A stretch of DNA of 35,238 bases from Candidatus Saccharibacteria bacterium RIFCSPHIGHO2_12_FULL_49_19 (GCA_001788565.1 MGCX01000037.1:1-35238), one strand, 5' to 3'; numbered from the stretch's first letter, positions 1 through 9,423 are shown. Notes: a model not told the origin generated them from the sequence alone. Program-made: numbers and translations.

Positions 1-382
1 TATAGTCACCGGGGTTGAATCCAGAGTTTGAGGATTGGGAGATTGGAAACTTCACACAGTTGTTGCCCTGGCAGGAATAGTAGGCGTCGCTGGTGTAAAT
101 GATTTCTATCTGCTGGCCGCCGCTGGTTGCAATGTAACGGGTATTTCCTTGGTCATCGTGCTCAAGCATTGCCGATTGAGTGCCGTCCACACTGATAGTT
201 GCTGTGAACTCTAAGCCCTCGGTGGAAGCCGGGCCGAAAGTGTTGTTGCCGGTGTCAGTACTATTTTGTGATGACTGCTGTTGGCTGTCCGAATCATCAT
301 CCTTAGTCAGCATATAAGCCGCTCCGCCACCGACTACCACCACCGCCGCCACGATTACTCCTATTAATAACGGTCTACTCAT
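1..382 (-). CDS. membrane-anchored secreted hypothetical protein, C-terminus cut by window edge
   Basis: Open frame from ATG at 382 (MSRPLLIGVIVAAVVVVGGGAAYMLTKDDDSDSQQQ...), N-terminal TM helix, SD AAGGAG upstream; runs off the window start. Confidence 0.7.
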   Translation of the reverse strand, partial: MSRPLLIGVIVAAVVVVGGGAAYMLTKDDDSDSQQQSSQNSTDTGNNTFGPASTEGLEFTATISVDGTQSAMLEHDDQGNTRYIATSGGQQIEIIYTSDAYYSCQGNNCVKFPISQSSNSGFNPGDY

Positions 383-437
383 CCCAAAACTCCTTTATAT
401 ATCGGTATTGTACAGCCAACAAAACGCTCACGCCAAA

Positions 438-2546
438 CTAGTCAACTCTGGCGTCTTGGTTTAGTAGGCGTTGGCGCATCTGCGCAAACCGCCTCTGCTG
501 CTCCAAAGCCAGCTCTTCCGGTGTTTTCTTAGCTACTTCCTCACCGTTGGTAGCCGTGGTCGTACCCTGCTTGGCCGGCCGGCCGCCAATGACGTTGACT
601 ACCGGGATGACAATCGGGCTGCGCTGTGTCTGCTCGTACAAGAAATGCGTAACGTAATCTTTAAGCTCGGCTTTAAAGCGGTCCAAGTCCACTCGTTTGT
701 AACGCTGAGCCACCGCCCGGCGAAGTTCGTTTCTAAAGGCATTCATCAGCTCCTCATTGTCTTTCATGTAGATGAAGCCGCGGCTGATGATATCCGGACT
801 GGTCAGTAGTGAGCCGCTCTTTTTATCGATAGTCAAAATCACCGCTACCAGGCCCTCTTCGGCCAGCAGTACCCGGTCCTTGACCACGATGGACGAGACA
901 ATCGCCCCGGTTTGGTCCACCAAAATAGTACCGTGCGGCACTTCGCCGGTAACCGCCATCTTGCCACTGGTTACAGTGACAATATTACCGTTCTCCGCAT
1001 TCAGCAAATTAGACCGCGGTATACCGGCCTCAATCGCCACACCAATGTGATATTTCTTGGCCGTGTAGTCGCCGTAAATCGGCAGGAAAAGCTTGGGCCT
1101 ACACATTTCAATCATCTCGCGGAACTCATCCATACTACCGTGCCCCGAGACATGCAGGGGGCCGCAGTTATCTACCTCGTGGCTCTCATGACGGAAGACA
1201 TGCACCCCTTTGCGCAGTAAATCATCCAACATCGAGCGAATCAGGGCATCGTTGCCGCTGTAAGGAATCGGTGTGCTGGACAGTACTACGGTATCCTGTT
1301 CTTTGAGTGAGATATATTTGTGGTCGCCCAGGCTCATGCGCTGCAGCGCCGAGTTGGGCTCGCCCTGAGAACCGGTACAGACCACGATGACCTGCTGGTC
1401 TTTGAGTTTGGGTACATCAGCGATAGATACAAATGTACCTTTAGGGATCTTCATGTAGCCGTTGCGGACCGACATCTCCAGAGTACTAATCATACTGCGC
1501 CCATCCAGGGCAATCTTACGATTATGTTTGACAGCGGCATTGACCAGCATCTGGATGCGGTTAACGTTGGTAGAGAAGATAGCCACAAATACCCTGCCGG
1601 GGGCTTGTTCCATAATATCTATGAAGCTTTGTTCGAGCGTGCTCTCCGATGGAGTGCGGCCCGGGCGATCGGAAGTTGTAGACTCGCTCATTAGCAGCAA
1701 CACCCCTTCTTTACCGAGCTGTCTTAGCCGATCGGTGTCGGTCTTTTCATGCTGCAGGGGGTTGGGATCCAGACGAAAATCGCCGGTGTTGATCAATCGC
1801 CCCACCGGTGTATCAATTACCACAGAGTTACTACCCGGGATAGAGTGCGTCACCCGCACCAGCTCAATAAAGAACTCGCCAACTTTGAGCCGCTCGTGAT
1901 TATCATCGTTCATTATCACGGTTTTAAGTTCAAAGCCATCAGGCATTGGCAGACCAAAGTTTTCAAATATTTCCTCGACCCGGCCGATGGTGAAGCGGCT
2001 GCCATACACCGGCACTCCCGGATATTTAGGTAAAATGTGCGGCAAACCGCCGATGTGATCCAAATGCCCATGGGTCATCACAAAACCCCTTATTTTGGAT
2101 TGGATTTGGTCTAGATAGGTGGTATCGGCCACGCCATAGTTAATGCCCGGCAAGTCAACGCTTAAGTCGTTGCCGCAGTCAATCACGATGGCGTCTTTGC
2201 CGTACTCAATGACCATCATGTTTTTAGAACCGCCTCCGTCCATGCCACCCAAGCCGATGATTCTCAGCTCAGGGCCGGTGTCCAAGACATTGGCTCTCCG
2301 CTTTGGCGCAGTTGCCTTGTCGCCATTGCTCTTAGCATCGCTATACTGGGCGGCTACCCGGTTAGCATCACCCACTGCTCTTTTTTGGGCACGCAAAGCC
2401 GCTCCACGGCTTACATTCCTCCCAGTTGACGTAACTAGCGACCGGCCTTTAGCTGGTCGCCTCGGCTGGTTGCCATCGCCTCGTTGGCCTTGCCTACCGG
2501 CAGGCAGGCGGTTGGCATTCCGTTTAATATTAGGGTTGTTATTCAT
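438..2546 (-). CDS. rnj: ribonuclease J with basic low-complexity N-terminal extension
   Basis: 702 aa; metallo-beta-lactamase motif HGHLDHIGG, RNase J-type SGHGS and PIYGDYTAKKYH regions; SD AAAGGAAAG upstream. Confidence 0.93.
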   Translation of the reverse strand: MNNNPNIKRNANRLPAGRQGQRGDGNQPRRPAKGRSLVTSTGRNVSRGAALRAQKRAVGDANRVAAQYSDAKSNGDKATAPKRRANVLDTGPELRIIGLGGMDGGGSKNMMVIEYGKDAIVIDCGNDLSVDLPGINYGVADTTYLDQIQSKIRGFVMTHGHLDHIGGLPHILPKYPGVPVYGSRFTIGRVEEIFENFGLPMPDGFELKTVIMNDDNHERLKVGEFFIELVRVTHSIPGSNSVVIDTPVGRLINTGDFRLDPNPLQHEKTDTDRLRQLGKEGVLLLMSESTTSDRPGRTPSESTLEQSFIDIMEQAPGRVFVAIFSTNVNRIQMLVNAAVKHNRKIALDGRSMISTLEMSVRNGYMKIPKGTFVSIADVPKLKDQQVIVVCTGSQGEPNSALQRMSLGDHKYISLKEQDTVVLSSTPIPYSGNDALIRSMLDDLLRKGVHVFRHESHEVDNCGPLHVSGHGSMDEFREMIEMCRPKLFLPIYGDYTAKKYHIGVAIEAGIPRSNLLNAENGNIVTVTSGKMAVTGEVPHGTILVDQTGAIVSSIVVKDRVLLAEEGLVAVILTIDKKSGSLLTSPDIISRGFIYMKDNEELMNAFRNELRRAVAQRYKRVDLDRFKAELKDYVTHFLYEQTQRSPIVIPVVNVIGGRPAKQGTTTATNGEEVAKKTPEELALEQQRRFAQMRQRLLNQDARVD

Positions 2547-2581
2547 TGTTAGTTAATTTCTTTCCTTTCATGACCCGGTCT

Positions 2582-3250
2582 TTAAGCCAGGTTGTCAAAA
2601 ATTGTTCTTTGAGTTGCGCTAGGTCGGGACGGACTTTTCTGAAGCGCCGGCTGAGCCTCGTCTAGCTCCAAGCTTTCTTTAGGCTTCTGCGTTATTTGCG
2701 CTAAGATCTGCGGGATCCGGGCAAAATCAGAAGTTATGACTGTGCGCATTCCGCCGTTATACAGCGCCGCCGCCGGATGAAACAGGGGGAGATAAACCCA
2801 GCCGCGCAGGCGCTTGGGTTGGCCGTGAGCCTTGCTAATTTGAAGTCCCGGCAGGAAGCACTCCATACTGTGGCGGCCAAGTAACACCACTAGTTTGGGA
2901 CGAATCACTTCCAGCTGGGTCTTTAAATATGGTAAAAATTCAGCTTTTTCATCTGGCAAAGGGTCACGATTGTCCGGCGGCCGGTATTTGACGATATTAG
3001 TGATATAAACGTCTTTTCGATGCAGACCGATACCAGCCAGCAGTTCATCCAAAAACTTGCCGGCGGCACCGACGAACGGCAAGCCTTGCTCATCCTCATT
3101 CTTGCCCGGCGCTTCGCCGATAAAAACCAGCTCGGCCTCAGCGCTGCCGTCGCTATAAACCAACTGGGTAGCGCCAGCCGCTAGCTCCGGACAAACCCTG
3201 TCGGCGATTATATCGGCCTTGATCTTATCTAGTTGCTCGGCTTTTGTCAT
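2582..3250 (-). CDS. uracil-DNA glycosylase, family 4-like
   Basis: GEAPGKNEDEQGLPFVGAAGKFLDELL motif; likely start MTKAEQL at 3250, giving a 4-nt overlap with the upstream ORF. Confidence 0.9.
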   Translation of the reverse strand: MTKAEQLDKIKADIIADRVCPELAAGATQLVYSDGSAEAELVFIGEAPGKNEDEQGLPFVGAAGKFLDELLAGIGLHRKDVYITNIVKYRPPDNRDPLPDEKAEFLPYLKTQLEVIRPKLVVLLGRHSMECFLPGLQISKAHGQPKRLRGWVYLPLFHPAAALYNGGMRTVITSDFARIPQILAQITQKPKESLELDEAQPALQKSPSRPSATQRTIFDNLA

Positions 3251-3459
3251 CGTACTCTTGTATATAAAGCTTTGGCGCTGCGTTTGGCTTGCGCGAAGGC
3301 CCAAACCAAAAAACCGATAGCCAAGCCATATTGCCAAAGGGCTCCACTATCGATGGCCAGACTGGCAAACCCGTAAGCAATGCCGGCTAGCGCCAGAGCT
3401 ACTACGCCCCTGACCCACCATCTCTCAATTAGTTTTTGCTCGCTTGATTCTTTAGCCAT
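3247..3459 (-). CDS. small membrane protein
   Basis: 70 aa, two hydrophobic segments, overlaps UDG start by ATGA. Confidence 0.6.
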   Translation of the reverse strand: MAKESSEQKLIERWWVRGVVALALAGIAYGFASLAIDSGALWQYGLAIGFLVWAFAQAKRSAKALYTRVR

Positions 3460-3461
3460 TA

Positions 3462-3656
3462 TTAACCCTTTCTAGATTCCTTCCCTCTCCGATAAAACCA
3501 CATCAGCACGCCAGCCAATATCGCAATCAGAGTAGCTATAAGCCAAGCTTTTTCAGAGCCTGTCTTAACCCATAAGACGTTTCCAATAATTATTCCAAAT
3601 ACTACACCGCTAAGCCAAATGCCCAGCTCTGAATTAAGAAATTTCATCATCTTCAC
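3462..3656 (-). CDS. small membrane protein
   Basis: 64 aa, two TM-like segments, in operon spacing between pnp and the next gene. Confidence 0.6.
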   Translation of the reverse strand: MKMMKFLNSELGIWLSGVVFGIIIGNVLWVKTGSEKAWLIATLIAILAGVLMWFYRRGKESRKG

Positions 3657-3660
3657 TCCT

Positions 3661-5793
3661 TTATTTAGCCATCTCCCGGGCAGCCGCTTTCATACTTAGC
3701 TGCAGCCGTCCCCGGTCGTCAACAGCCACTAATTTGACCGTTACCCTGTCGCCTTCTTTGACGACGTCGCTGGGTTTTTCCACCCTTTCTTCTTTCATTT
3801 CCGAGACATGCACCAAACCCTCTTTGCCCGGCAAAATTTCTACGAATGCTCCGAAATCGAGTACTGAAACTACCCGACAATCCTCGTATATTCTGCCGAC
3901 TTCCGGCTCTTCGGTTAGAGTCCGGATAAACTGGATGGCGGCATCTATACTGCGCTTGTCGGGACTGGCGATCATGACTGTACCATCATCTTTGATATCT
4001 ATCTCGGCACCGGTTTCGGCGATGATTTTATTGATAGTCTCGCCGCCCTTGCCGATAACTTCGCGGATTTTCTCGGGGTTGATGGTGATAGCCTCAACGC
4101 GCGGCGCGTGCGGGCTCATCTCGGCCCTGGGTTTGGGAATAACTTCCAGCATGTGACGCAAAATCTCCGCGCGGCCTTCCTTAGATTGCTCCAGGGCTTG
4201 CTTCAAGGTCTCTACGGGCAAGCCGTGAACCTTCATGTCCATTTGCAGAGCCGTAACCCCCTTTTCGGTGCCGGCTACCTTAAAGTCCATATCTCCGGCA
4301 AAATCCTCGGCGTCGGCGATATCTGACATAATGATTGATTTTTTGCCGTCGGTCATCAGTCCCATAGCAATCCCGGAAACTGGGGCCGAAATCGGCACCC
4401 CGGCGTCCATCAAAGCCATGCACGATGAGCAGGTCGCCGCCATGGAGGTTGAACCGTTTTGGCTCATTATCTCGGTCACTGAGCGGATGGTGTACGGAAA
4501 ATCGGCTTCCGCCGGCAGAACCGGCATCAACGCGCGCTCGGCCAGATAACCGTGGCCGATCTCACGGCGACCCGGCGAGCCTAAGCGGCGGACTTCGCCG
4601 ACGGTGTAACCGGGCGCATTGTAGTGATGCAAAAAGCGGCGTTCGCCCTCGCGCTCCATGGTGTCAACCATCTGTGCATAGCTTAAGGGGGCCAGAGTGA
4701 TGATATTCATTGCCTGGGTGACACCTCTGGTGAACAGGCTGGAGCCGTGCGCCCGAGGTAAAAAGCCGACTTCAGAGGACAATGGGCGGATTTCGGTTAG
4801 AGCTCGGCCGTCCGGACGGACGCTCTCTGCCAAAATGCCTTCACGGACATCTTTATGAACGGCCGTGTCAAAGGCTTCGTCGTAATCAGCTTTAGCGGAT
4901 TCAAATTCTTCTTCGCCGACTTTACCCCTGAAATGCTCGTGCATTTTGTGGCGCAGGTCAGACACCAGATCATTTCGTTCCGGGTACGGCGCTCGTAAGT
5001 TCTTGCCCAGCTTGTCTTTGACCCAGTCGTTAACGTTCTTTGTTACAGCCTCGTCCGGCAGCAGTAGTTCATACTGTTGCGGCTGCGCGCCAACTTTTTT
5101 GGCCAGATCCTCCTGCAGTTTTATCGCCGGCTGGATCGCTTTATGGGCAAAGTCCAGAGCTTTGACAATCTGCTGCTCACTGACTTCGCGGGCTCCGGCC
5201 TCGACCATCATGATGGCGCTCCGAGTGCCGGCCACCACCAAATCCAGCTCGCCTTCATCCAGCTCTTGCAGCGTTAAAAAGGCCTCGGGTTTGCCGTCTT
5301 TTAGTCCTACTCGCGCGCCGGCCACCGGACCCTCAAAAGGCACACCGGTTAATGTGAAAGCGGCGCTCATGGCAATCATAGCAATTGAATCGGGGCGGAA
5401 GTTAGGGTCCATGCTCAAAACAGTGGCCACACCCTGGACCTCATGCCGGTAGCCCTTGGGCCACAGCGGCCGAATGGGGCGGTCAATCAGCCGGCCGATC
5501 AGTACGGCCTCGTCGCTGGGACGGCCTTCGCGTTTGATAAAGCGGCTGCCGCTTATCTTGCCAGCGGCATAAAATTTTTCTTCATAGTCAATAGACAACG
5601 GAAAATAATCCAGCCCTTTAACCGTCTCCGGACTGACCATAGCCGTGCCCATCACCACCGTGTCACCGTAGCGGGCCAGCACGCTGGCGCTGGTTCTAAA
5701 TCCCACGCGATTTACTTCCAACGTCAAAGGCTTGCCGCAAAAATCAGCGGTAACCGATGTTATTTTCTTCCCAAAGGGATTAATCGTACTCAT
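3661..5793 (-). CDS. pnp: polyribonucleotide nucleotidyltransferase
   Basis: 710 aa; two RNase PH-like cores (GRREIGHGYLAERALMPVLP), KH (IREVIGKGGETINKI) and S1 (GAFVEILPGKEGLVHVSE) domains. Confidence 0.97.
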   Translation of the reverse strand: MSTINPFGKKITSVTADFCGKPLTLEVNRVGFRTSASVLARYGDTVVMGTAMVSPETVKGLDYFPLSIDYEEKFYAAGKISGSRFIKREGRPSDEAVLIGRLIDRPIRPLWPKGYRHEVQGVATVLSMDPNFRPDSIAMIAMSAAFTLTGVPFEGPVAGARVGLKDGKPEAFLTLQELDEGELDLVVAGTRSAIMMVEAGAREVSEQQIVKALDFAHKAIQPAIKLQEDLAKKVGAQPQQYELLLPDEAVTKNVNDWVKDKLGKNLRAPYPERNDLVSDLRHKMHEHFRGKVGEEEFESAKADYDEAFDTAVHKDVREGILAESVRPDGRALTEIRPLSSEVGFLPRAHGSSLFTRGVTQAMNIITLAPLSYAQMVDTMEREGERRFLHHYNAPGYTVGEVRRLGSPGRREIGHGYLAERALMPVLPAEADFPYTIRSVTEIMSQNGSTSMAATCSSCMALMDAGVPISAPVSGIAMGLMTDGKKSIIMSDIADAEDFAGDMDFKVAGTEKGVTALQMDMKVHGLPVETLKQALEQSKEGRAEILRHMLEVIPKPRAEMSPHAPRVEAITINPEKIREVIGKGGETINKIIAETGAEIDIKDDGTVMIASPDKRSIDAAIQFIRTLTEEPEVGRIYEDCRVVSVLDFGAFVEILPGKEGLVHVSEMKEERVEKPSDVVKEGDRVTVKLVAVDDRGRLQLSMKAAAREMAK

Positions 5794-5814
5794 AGTGTTT
5801 ATTACCTATTTCTA

Positions 5815-5864
5815 GTAGGTAACGAGGTTCAACCCGCCTTTAGCGGACTGTTTCCGTCACCTAC
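5815..5864 (-). promoter_or_regulatory. structured pnp leader between rpsO and pnp
   Basis: GTAGGTGACG/CGTTACCTAC helix (one G-U) enclosing GTCCGC-loop-GCGGGT on the minus strand. Confidence 0.6.
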
Positions 5865-5939
5865 AGATTATTTAATGATGCTAGAACTTTTTAGATTCTA
5901 GATTTTGGACATTATTTTCTAACGTCCAGCGTCCAACAT

Positions 5940-6200
5940 CTAACGTCTAATACCTAGTTCTTTGATTAGCTTGAGGTATTCGTCTCCATCTTTCTCGGCG
6001 ATGTACTTCAGCAGTTTCTTACGCTTGCCAACCAGCTGCAGCAAACCGCGCCGAGCCATGTGATCCTTCTTGTTAGTTTTCAAATGGGCAGTCAGCTCGT
6101 TGATACGCGCCGTCATAGCGGCAACCTGTACAGGTGCCGAACCAGTGTCGGCTTTGGCTGGACTGGAAGCAGTCTTCGCCTTTTCTTCAGCTGTTACCAT
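5940..6200 (-). CDS. rpsO: 30S ribosomal protein S15
   Basis: [50 protein letters not shown]...ELGIRR. Confidence 0.95.
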   Translation of the reverse strand: MVTAEEKAKTASSPAKADTGSAPVQVAAMTARINELTAHLKTNKKDHMARRGLLQLVGKRKKLLKYIAEKDGDEYLKLIKELGIRR

Positions 6201-6230
6201 CTGTTGGAGCTAATTCTAGCAAATCTTCTA

Positions 6231-6950
6231 CTATTTGGCAAGGTGTTCTAAGAGGTCACTATCCAAAGAAACAGCTTGATTAACACTATACTGCCCTACC
6301 TCTGTGCGGCGGAGGGCTGAGAGATAGGCGCCGGTGCCTAGCTTTTCACCGATATCCCCGGCCAAGGACCGAACGTACGTGCCGCTACTGACCTCTGTTA
6401 CAATCTTCAACTTAGGGTATCCATAACCTAGAACCTCTAACCTATAAACTTTCACCTGGCGTGGCTCCAATTTAACTTCTTTGCCCTGCCTCGCCAATTT
6501 ATAGGCTCTCTGGCCGCCGATTTTAACAGCGCTGTAGGCATGAGGAGTCTGCTCGATTTGCCCCTCAAACTGCCCCAAAACCTCTCTGATGGCCATTTCG
6601 GTCGGTTTTTGGCCGCTTTTTGGTGTTATTTCACCCTCAATATCCCCCGTTGTACTGGTTGCCCCCAAGGTAATTTCGGCCTCATAAGTCTTGTCCAATT
6701 TGCTAAACTCCTGCGCTCGTTTGGTATATGAGCCGACGACCAACACAAGCAAACCTGTCGCGAAGGGGTCCAGCGTGCCGGTATGCCCCACCTTGATAGG
6801 TTTTAGTTTATAGGTTTTAGTTTTTAGTTTTTCACTATCAACTACAAACTGACCACCATCAACTTGGTGGCGAAGTATCCTTCGCACCTTAGCCACAACG
6901 TCATGCGATGTCCAGCCAGCCGGCTTATCAACTAGAAGTATCCCGTCCAT
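6231..6950 (-). CDS. truB: tRNA pseudouridine(55) synthase
   Basis: MDGILLVDKPAGWTSHDVV, KVGHTGTLDPFATGLL, SSGTYVRSLAGDIG motifs. Confidence 0.95.
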   Translation of the reverse strand: MDGILLVDKPAGWTSHDVVAKVRRILRHQVDGGQFVVDSEKLKTKTYKLKPIKVGHTGTLDPFATGLLVLVVGSYTKRAQEFSKLDKTYEAEITLGATSTTGDIEGEITPKSGQKPTEMAIREVLGQFEGQIEQTPHAYSAVKIGGQRAYKLARQGKEVKLEPRQVKVYRLEVLGYGYPKLKIVTEVSSGTYVRSLAGDIGEKLGTGAYLSALRRTEVGQYSVNQAVSLDSDLLEHLAK

Positions 6951-6975
6951 AACCCAAATTATAAAGTAAAGAGCG

Positions 6976-8814
6976 TTAGATTATGGGTGGGGGCGGCTGT
7001 TGCTGCTGAGGCGGTGTTGGTGGTGCGGGCACCATGGCGCCGGGGTTGGAAGCTAGCGGCAAGGGCGGCGGGACCGGTGGAGGCGGTGGGGGAGCCATCA
7101 TGTCAGCGGTGGAGGCTGCTACTGCCCCGTTCGGCAAGTTCAAGCTAGGTGTTCCATTGGCTAGCGGTGGAGCTTGGGCCGGCGGCCCCGGCGGGTGCAA
7201 ATCCAAGCTCACTGGCTGAGCATTCAATGAAGTTACCGGATTAAGCGCCGGGTTGAACGGCTGGGCGGCCAAGGCACTGGCAACGGCATTACGGGCCGAA
7301 TCAACATCAGTGCTGGGAGCTGGCGGCTGGTAAATGGGCGCCTGCTGGAGAGGCTGTTGAGCAACGGGAGGCGGAGCTAGCGGCGCGGCAGGCGGAGCTT
7401 GCATCGGCTGCGACGGTGGTGGAGGTGGTGGAGGCGCCTGCTGGGCGATACCAGCTGGCTGGACCGCGGGACCATGATCGATTACACCCTCTACCCCGCT
7501 GTTAGTGGCTAGAGGATCAATTGACACAGCATTATAAGGATTGTGCCACTCCGGCTCGGTATTAGCCGTAAAAGGAGCGGCCAGAGCCGGTTGGTGGCCG
7601 ACTGGATCCAAAAGCTCATGCTGGCCCGGTACCGGTGCTACTGAGGGTAAAATCTCAGCACGAGCCGGGCCGGGGGTTGGCATATATCCGGAAGGCTTGA
7701 TAACTGTTGGTTCAGGCGCGATTTTGGAAACTTCCAGCGGCGGTGCCGGAGGTGGCAGCGGTGGAGCCTGCGGTGGCGGGGCTTGTGGCGGGCCTGCCTG
7801 TCCGGTAGGCAGGGGTACCGGCGGCGGCGGCAGCGGTGGAGCCTGCTGTTGATCTCGGAGCTTCTTCAGCCGATCTACCTCAGCCTTAATATCGTCAGGG
7901 GTTTTTAGATTGCCCTGCTCGTCAATGCGGATCTCATTAGCCCCGACTTGGACTTCGGGGCTGTCTTTTTGACCCGGTTCATGAGCGACTTTAAGTTTAC
8001 CCTCCGTGGACTTAGACGGGGCCTGTTTTGCAGGAGCTTGCTTGGCCGCCGGCGGAGGCGGCGCTGATGGTTCCAGCTTAGTGGCAATCAGCTGTTGATT
8101 AGCGCCGGCGGCCATCAGTTGAGCCGCCATAGTCATAACTTTCGGCGTGGTCTTGGCATTTCTGAAGCGCTCGGTCTCGGCTACGATACCTGTCAAAAAC
8201 GACGTAGCCATCTGATTATCAATAAGTCCTGTGCCAAAGGCCTCAGAAATACTTACAATCATTTCGGATAACGAGCTGGCCTGCGGGTCCTGCCAGTTGA
8301 TCTGGCCGATACTTACCGGGTTGCCCTGCCCGGCATTGACAGTCACCATTGTGGCATCGTGCAGAATCCGCCCATGGGCGGCGATAGCCTGGTCAATTTG
8401 GTTGCGATCCTTGACGCCTAGCGCCAAGACTACCTCAACATTGAAATCACCCTGTGAAAAAACTAAGTCTTTCTCGCTTATAGAGGTTCGGTACGGAGTT
8501 ATAAAGATGCGAACTACTTGGTCCTCTACTTTGTAGCGCAGCTTATCGGCCTTGTTTTTATCGAGACTGATGATGAAGTCGCGCAATGAGTCGGTGTTAG
8601 CCTCAATGGTTTTTTCAGGCTGTAAAAATTCAATAGTTGATGGAATAACACCCGAAAACACCGCGGTGGCGTGCTTATCCATGCGGTTTAGCAGCAGGGT
8701 CACTCCGACACAGGCCGCCAACTGGTCAACCGTCGGGTTGGCAGCTACCGTGACCAGGATATTTTGAGCCTGCTTAACTCGCTCGACTATCTGCTGCTTA
8801 GCTTGGGCATCCAT
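6976..8814 (-). CDS. DHH/NrnA-like protein with apparently degenerate active site and long proline-rich C-terminal region
   Basis: N-terminal ~260 aa resembles the bRecO/NrnA DHH fold (ILVTVAANPTVDQLAACVGVTLLLNRM); C-terminal half is poly-Pro/Ala/Gln; lies directly upstream of truB, as nrnA often does. Confidence 0.6.
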   Translation of the reverse strand: MDAQAKQQIVERVKQAQNILVTVAANPTVDQLAACVGVTLLLNRMDKHATAVFSGVIPSTIEFLQPEKTIEANTDSLRDFIISLDKNKADKLRYKVEDQVVRIFITPYRTSISEKDLVFSQGDFNVEVVLALGVKDRNQIDQAIAAHGRILHDATMVTVNAGQGNPVSIGQINWQDPQASSLSEMIVSISEAFGTGLIDNQMATSFLTGIVAETERFRNAKTTPKVMTMAAQLMAAGANQQLIATKLEPSAPPPPAAKQAPAKQAPSKSTEGKLKVAHEPGQKDSPEVQVGANEIRIDEQGNLKTPDDIKAEVDRLKKLRDQQQAPPLPPPPVPLPTGQAGPPQAPPPQAPPLPPPAPPLEVSKIAPEPTVIKPSGYMPTPGPARAEILPSVAPVPGQHELLDPVGHQPALAAPFTANTEPEWHNPYNAVSIDPLATNSGVEGVIDHGPAVQPAGIAQQAPPPPPPPSQPMQAPPAAPLAPPPVAQQPLQQAPIYQPPAPSTDVDSARNAVASALAAQPFNPALNPVTSLNAQPVSLDLHPPGPPAQAPPLANGTPSLNLPNGAVAASTADMMAPPPPPPVPPPLPLASNPGAMVPAPPTPPQQQQPPPPII

Positions 8815-8899
8815 GTTTTTTATTTTACGCTTTTGCTTTTCGGATTTCTGAGGGCAAGACTACCATAACCACTATGATTTAGCAAGGAGTTTCTCCCCT

Positions 8900-8928
8900 T
8901 TGACAAGATCAGTCCTAATCTGTATATT
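8900..8928 (+). promoter_or_regulatory. rpsT promoter, sigma70-type
   Basis: TTGACA (8900-8905), 17-nt spacer, TATATT (8923-8928); 8 nt before the GTG start. Confidence 0.85.
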
Positions 8929-8936
8929 AGAGTCTC

Positions 8937-9305
8937 GTGCCAATTATTAAATCAGCTAAGAAACGAGTGAAGCTGGCCGCTAAGGCCCATGCTCGTAATG
9001 CTCGTACAAAACGAACCCTGCGTGAGGCTTTGAAAGCTTACCAGGCCGCTTTGGCTCAAGGTAAGCCGGCTGAAATTACCAAGACTCAAAAGGCTGCTAT
9101 CCGTGCTTTAGATATGGCTGCCAAGAAGTCTGTTATCCATAAGAACAAAGCCGCCCGTAAGAAGTCACAGCTGGTCGCCCAAGCTAAATCCGCCGGAGTT
9201 AAACCCTCTAAAACTACTGTCAAGAAACCAGTTGCCAAAAAACCTGCCATTAAGCGTGCCACAGCTTCAAAACCAGCCCGCAGTCGTACCTCTGTTCACA
9301 AGTAG
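8937..9305 (+). CDS. rpsT: 30S ribosomal protein S20, lysine/alanine-rich C-terminal extension
   Basis: GTG start; MPIIKSAKKRVKLAAKAHARNARTKRTLREALKAYQ...; S20 signature. Confidence 0.92.
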   Translation: MPIIKSAKKRVKLAAKAHARNARTKRTLREALKAYQAALAQGKPAEITKTQKAAIRALDMAAKKSVIHKNKAARKKSQLVAQAKSAGVKPSKTTVKKPVAKKPAIKRATASKPARSRTSVHK

Positions 9306-9332
9306 TCTCAATCTATAAAACTCCTCAGAACT

Positions 9333-9361
9333 TTGCTATTTTACTCCTTTTATGGTAAAAT
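9333..9361 (+). promoter_or_regulatory. promoter of GC-rich cassette
   Basis: TTGCTA, 17-nt spacer, TAAAAT. Confidence 0.55.
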
Positions 9362-9364
9362 ATT

Positions 9365-9423
9365 AACGTTCTCCGGAGTTTGAGAGTTGTTCGCCCCGCG
9401 AACACTCGCACCCCGGAGACGTT
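9365..9423 (+). promoter_or_regulatory. structured 5' leader of GC-rich cassette
   Basis: Outer stem AACGT(T)CTCCGG (9365-9376) / CCGGAGACGTT (9413-9423) enclosing GAGT(T)GTTCGC-CCC-GCGAACACTC (9384-9407). Confidence 0.6.

Noticed and set aside
471-2556. Plus-strand ORFs opposite rnj (471-809, 1320-1694, 2143-2556 and others)
   Set aside because: Antisense to a confident RNase J gene, no RBS, low-complexity translations; shadow ORFs.
3734-5901. Plus-strand ORFs opposite pnp (up to 168 aa)
   Set aside because: Shadow ORFs of a conserved gene with no recognisable domains.
7541-7852. Glycine-rich 103-aa plus-strand ORF
   Set aside because: Antisense artefact of the poly-proline coding region (CCN codons read as GGN).
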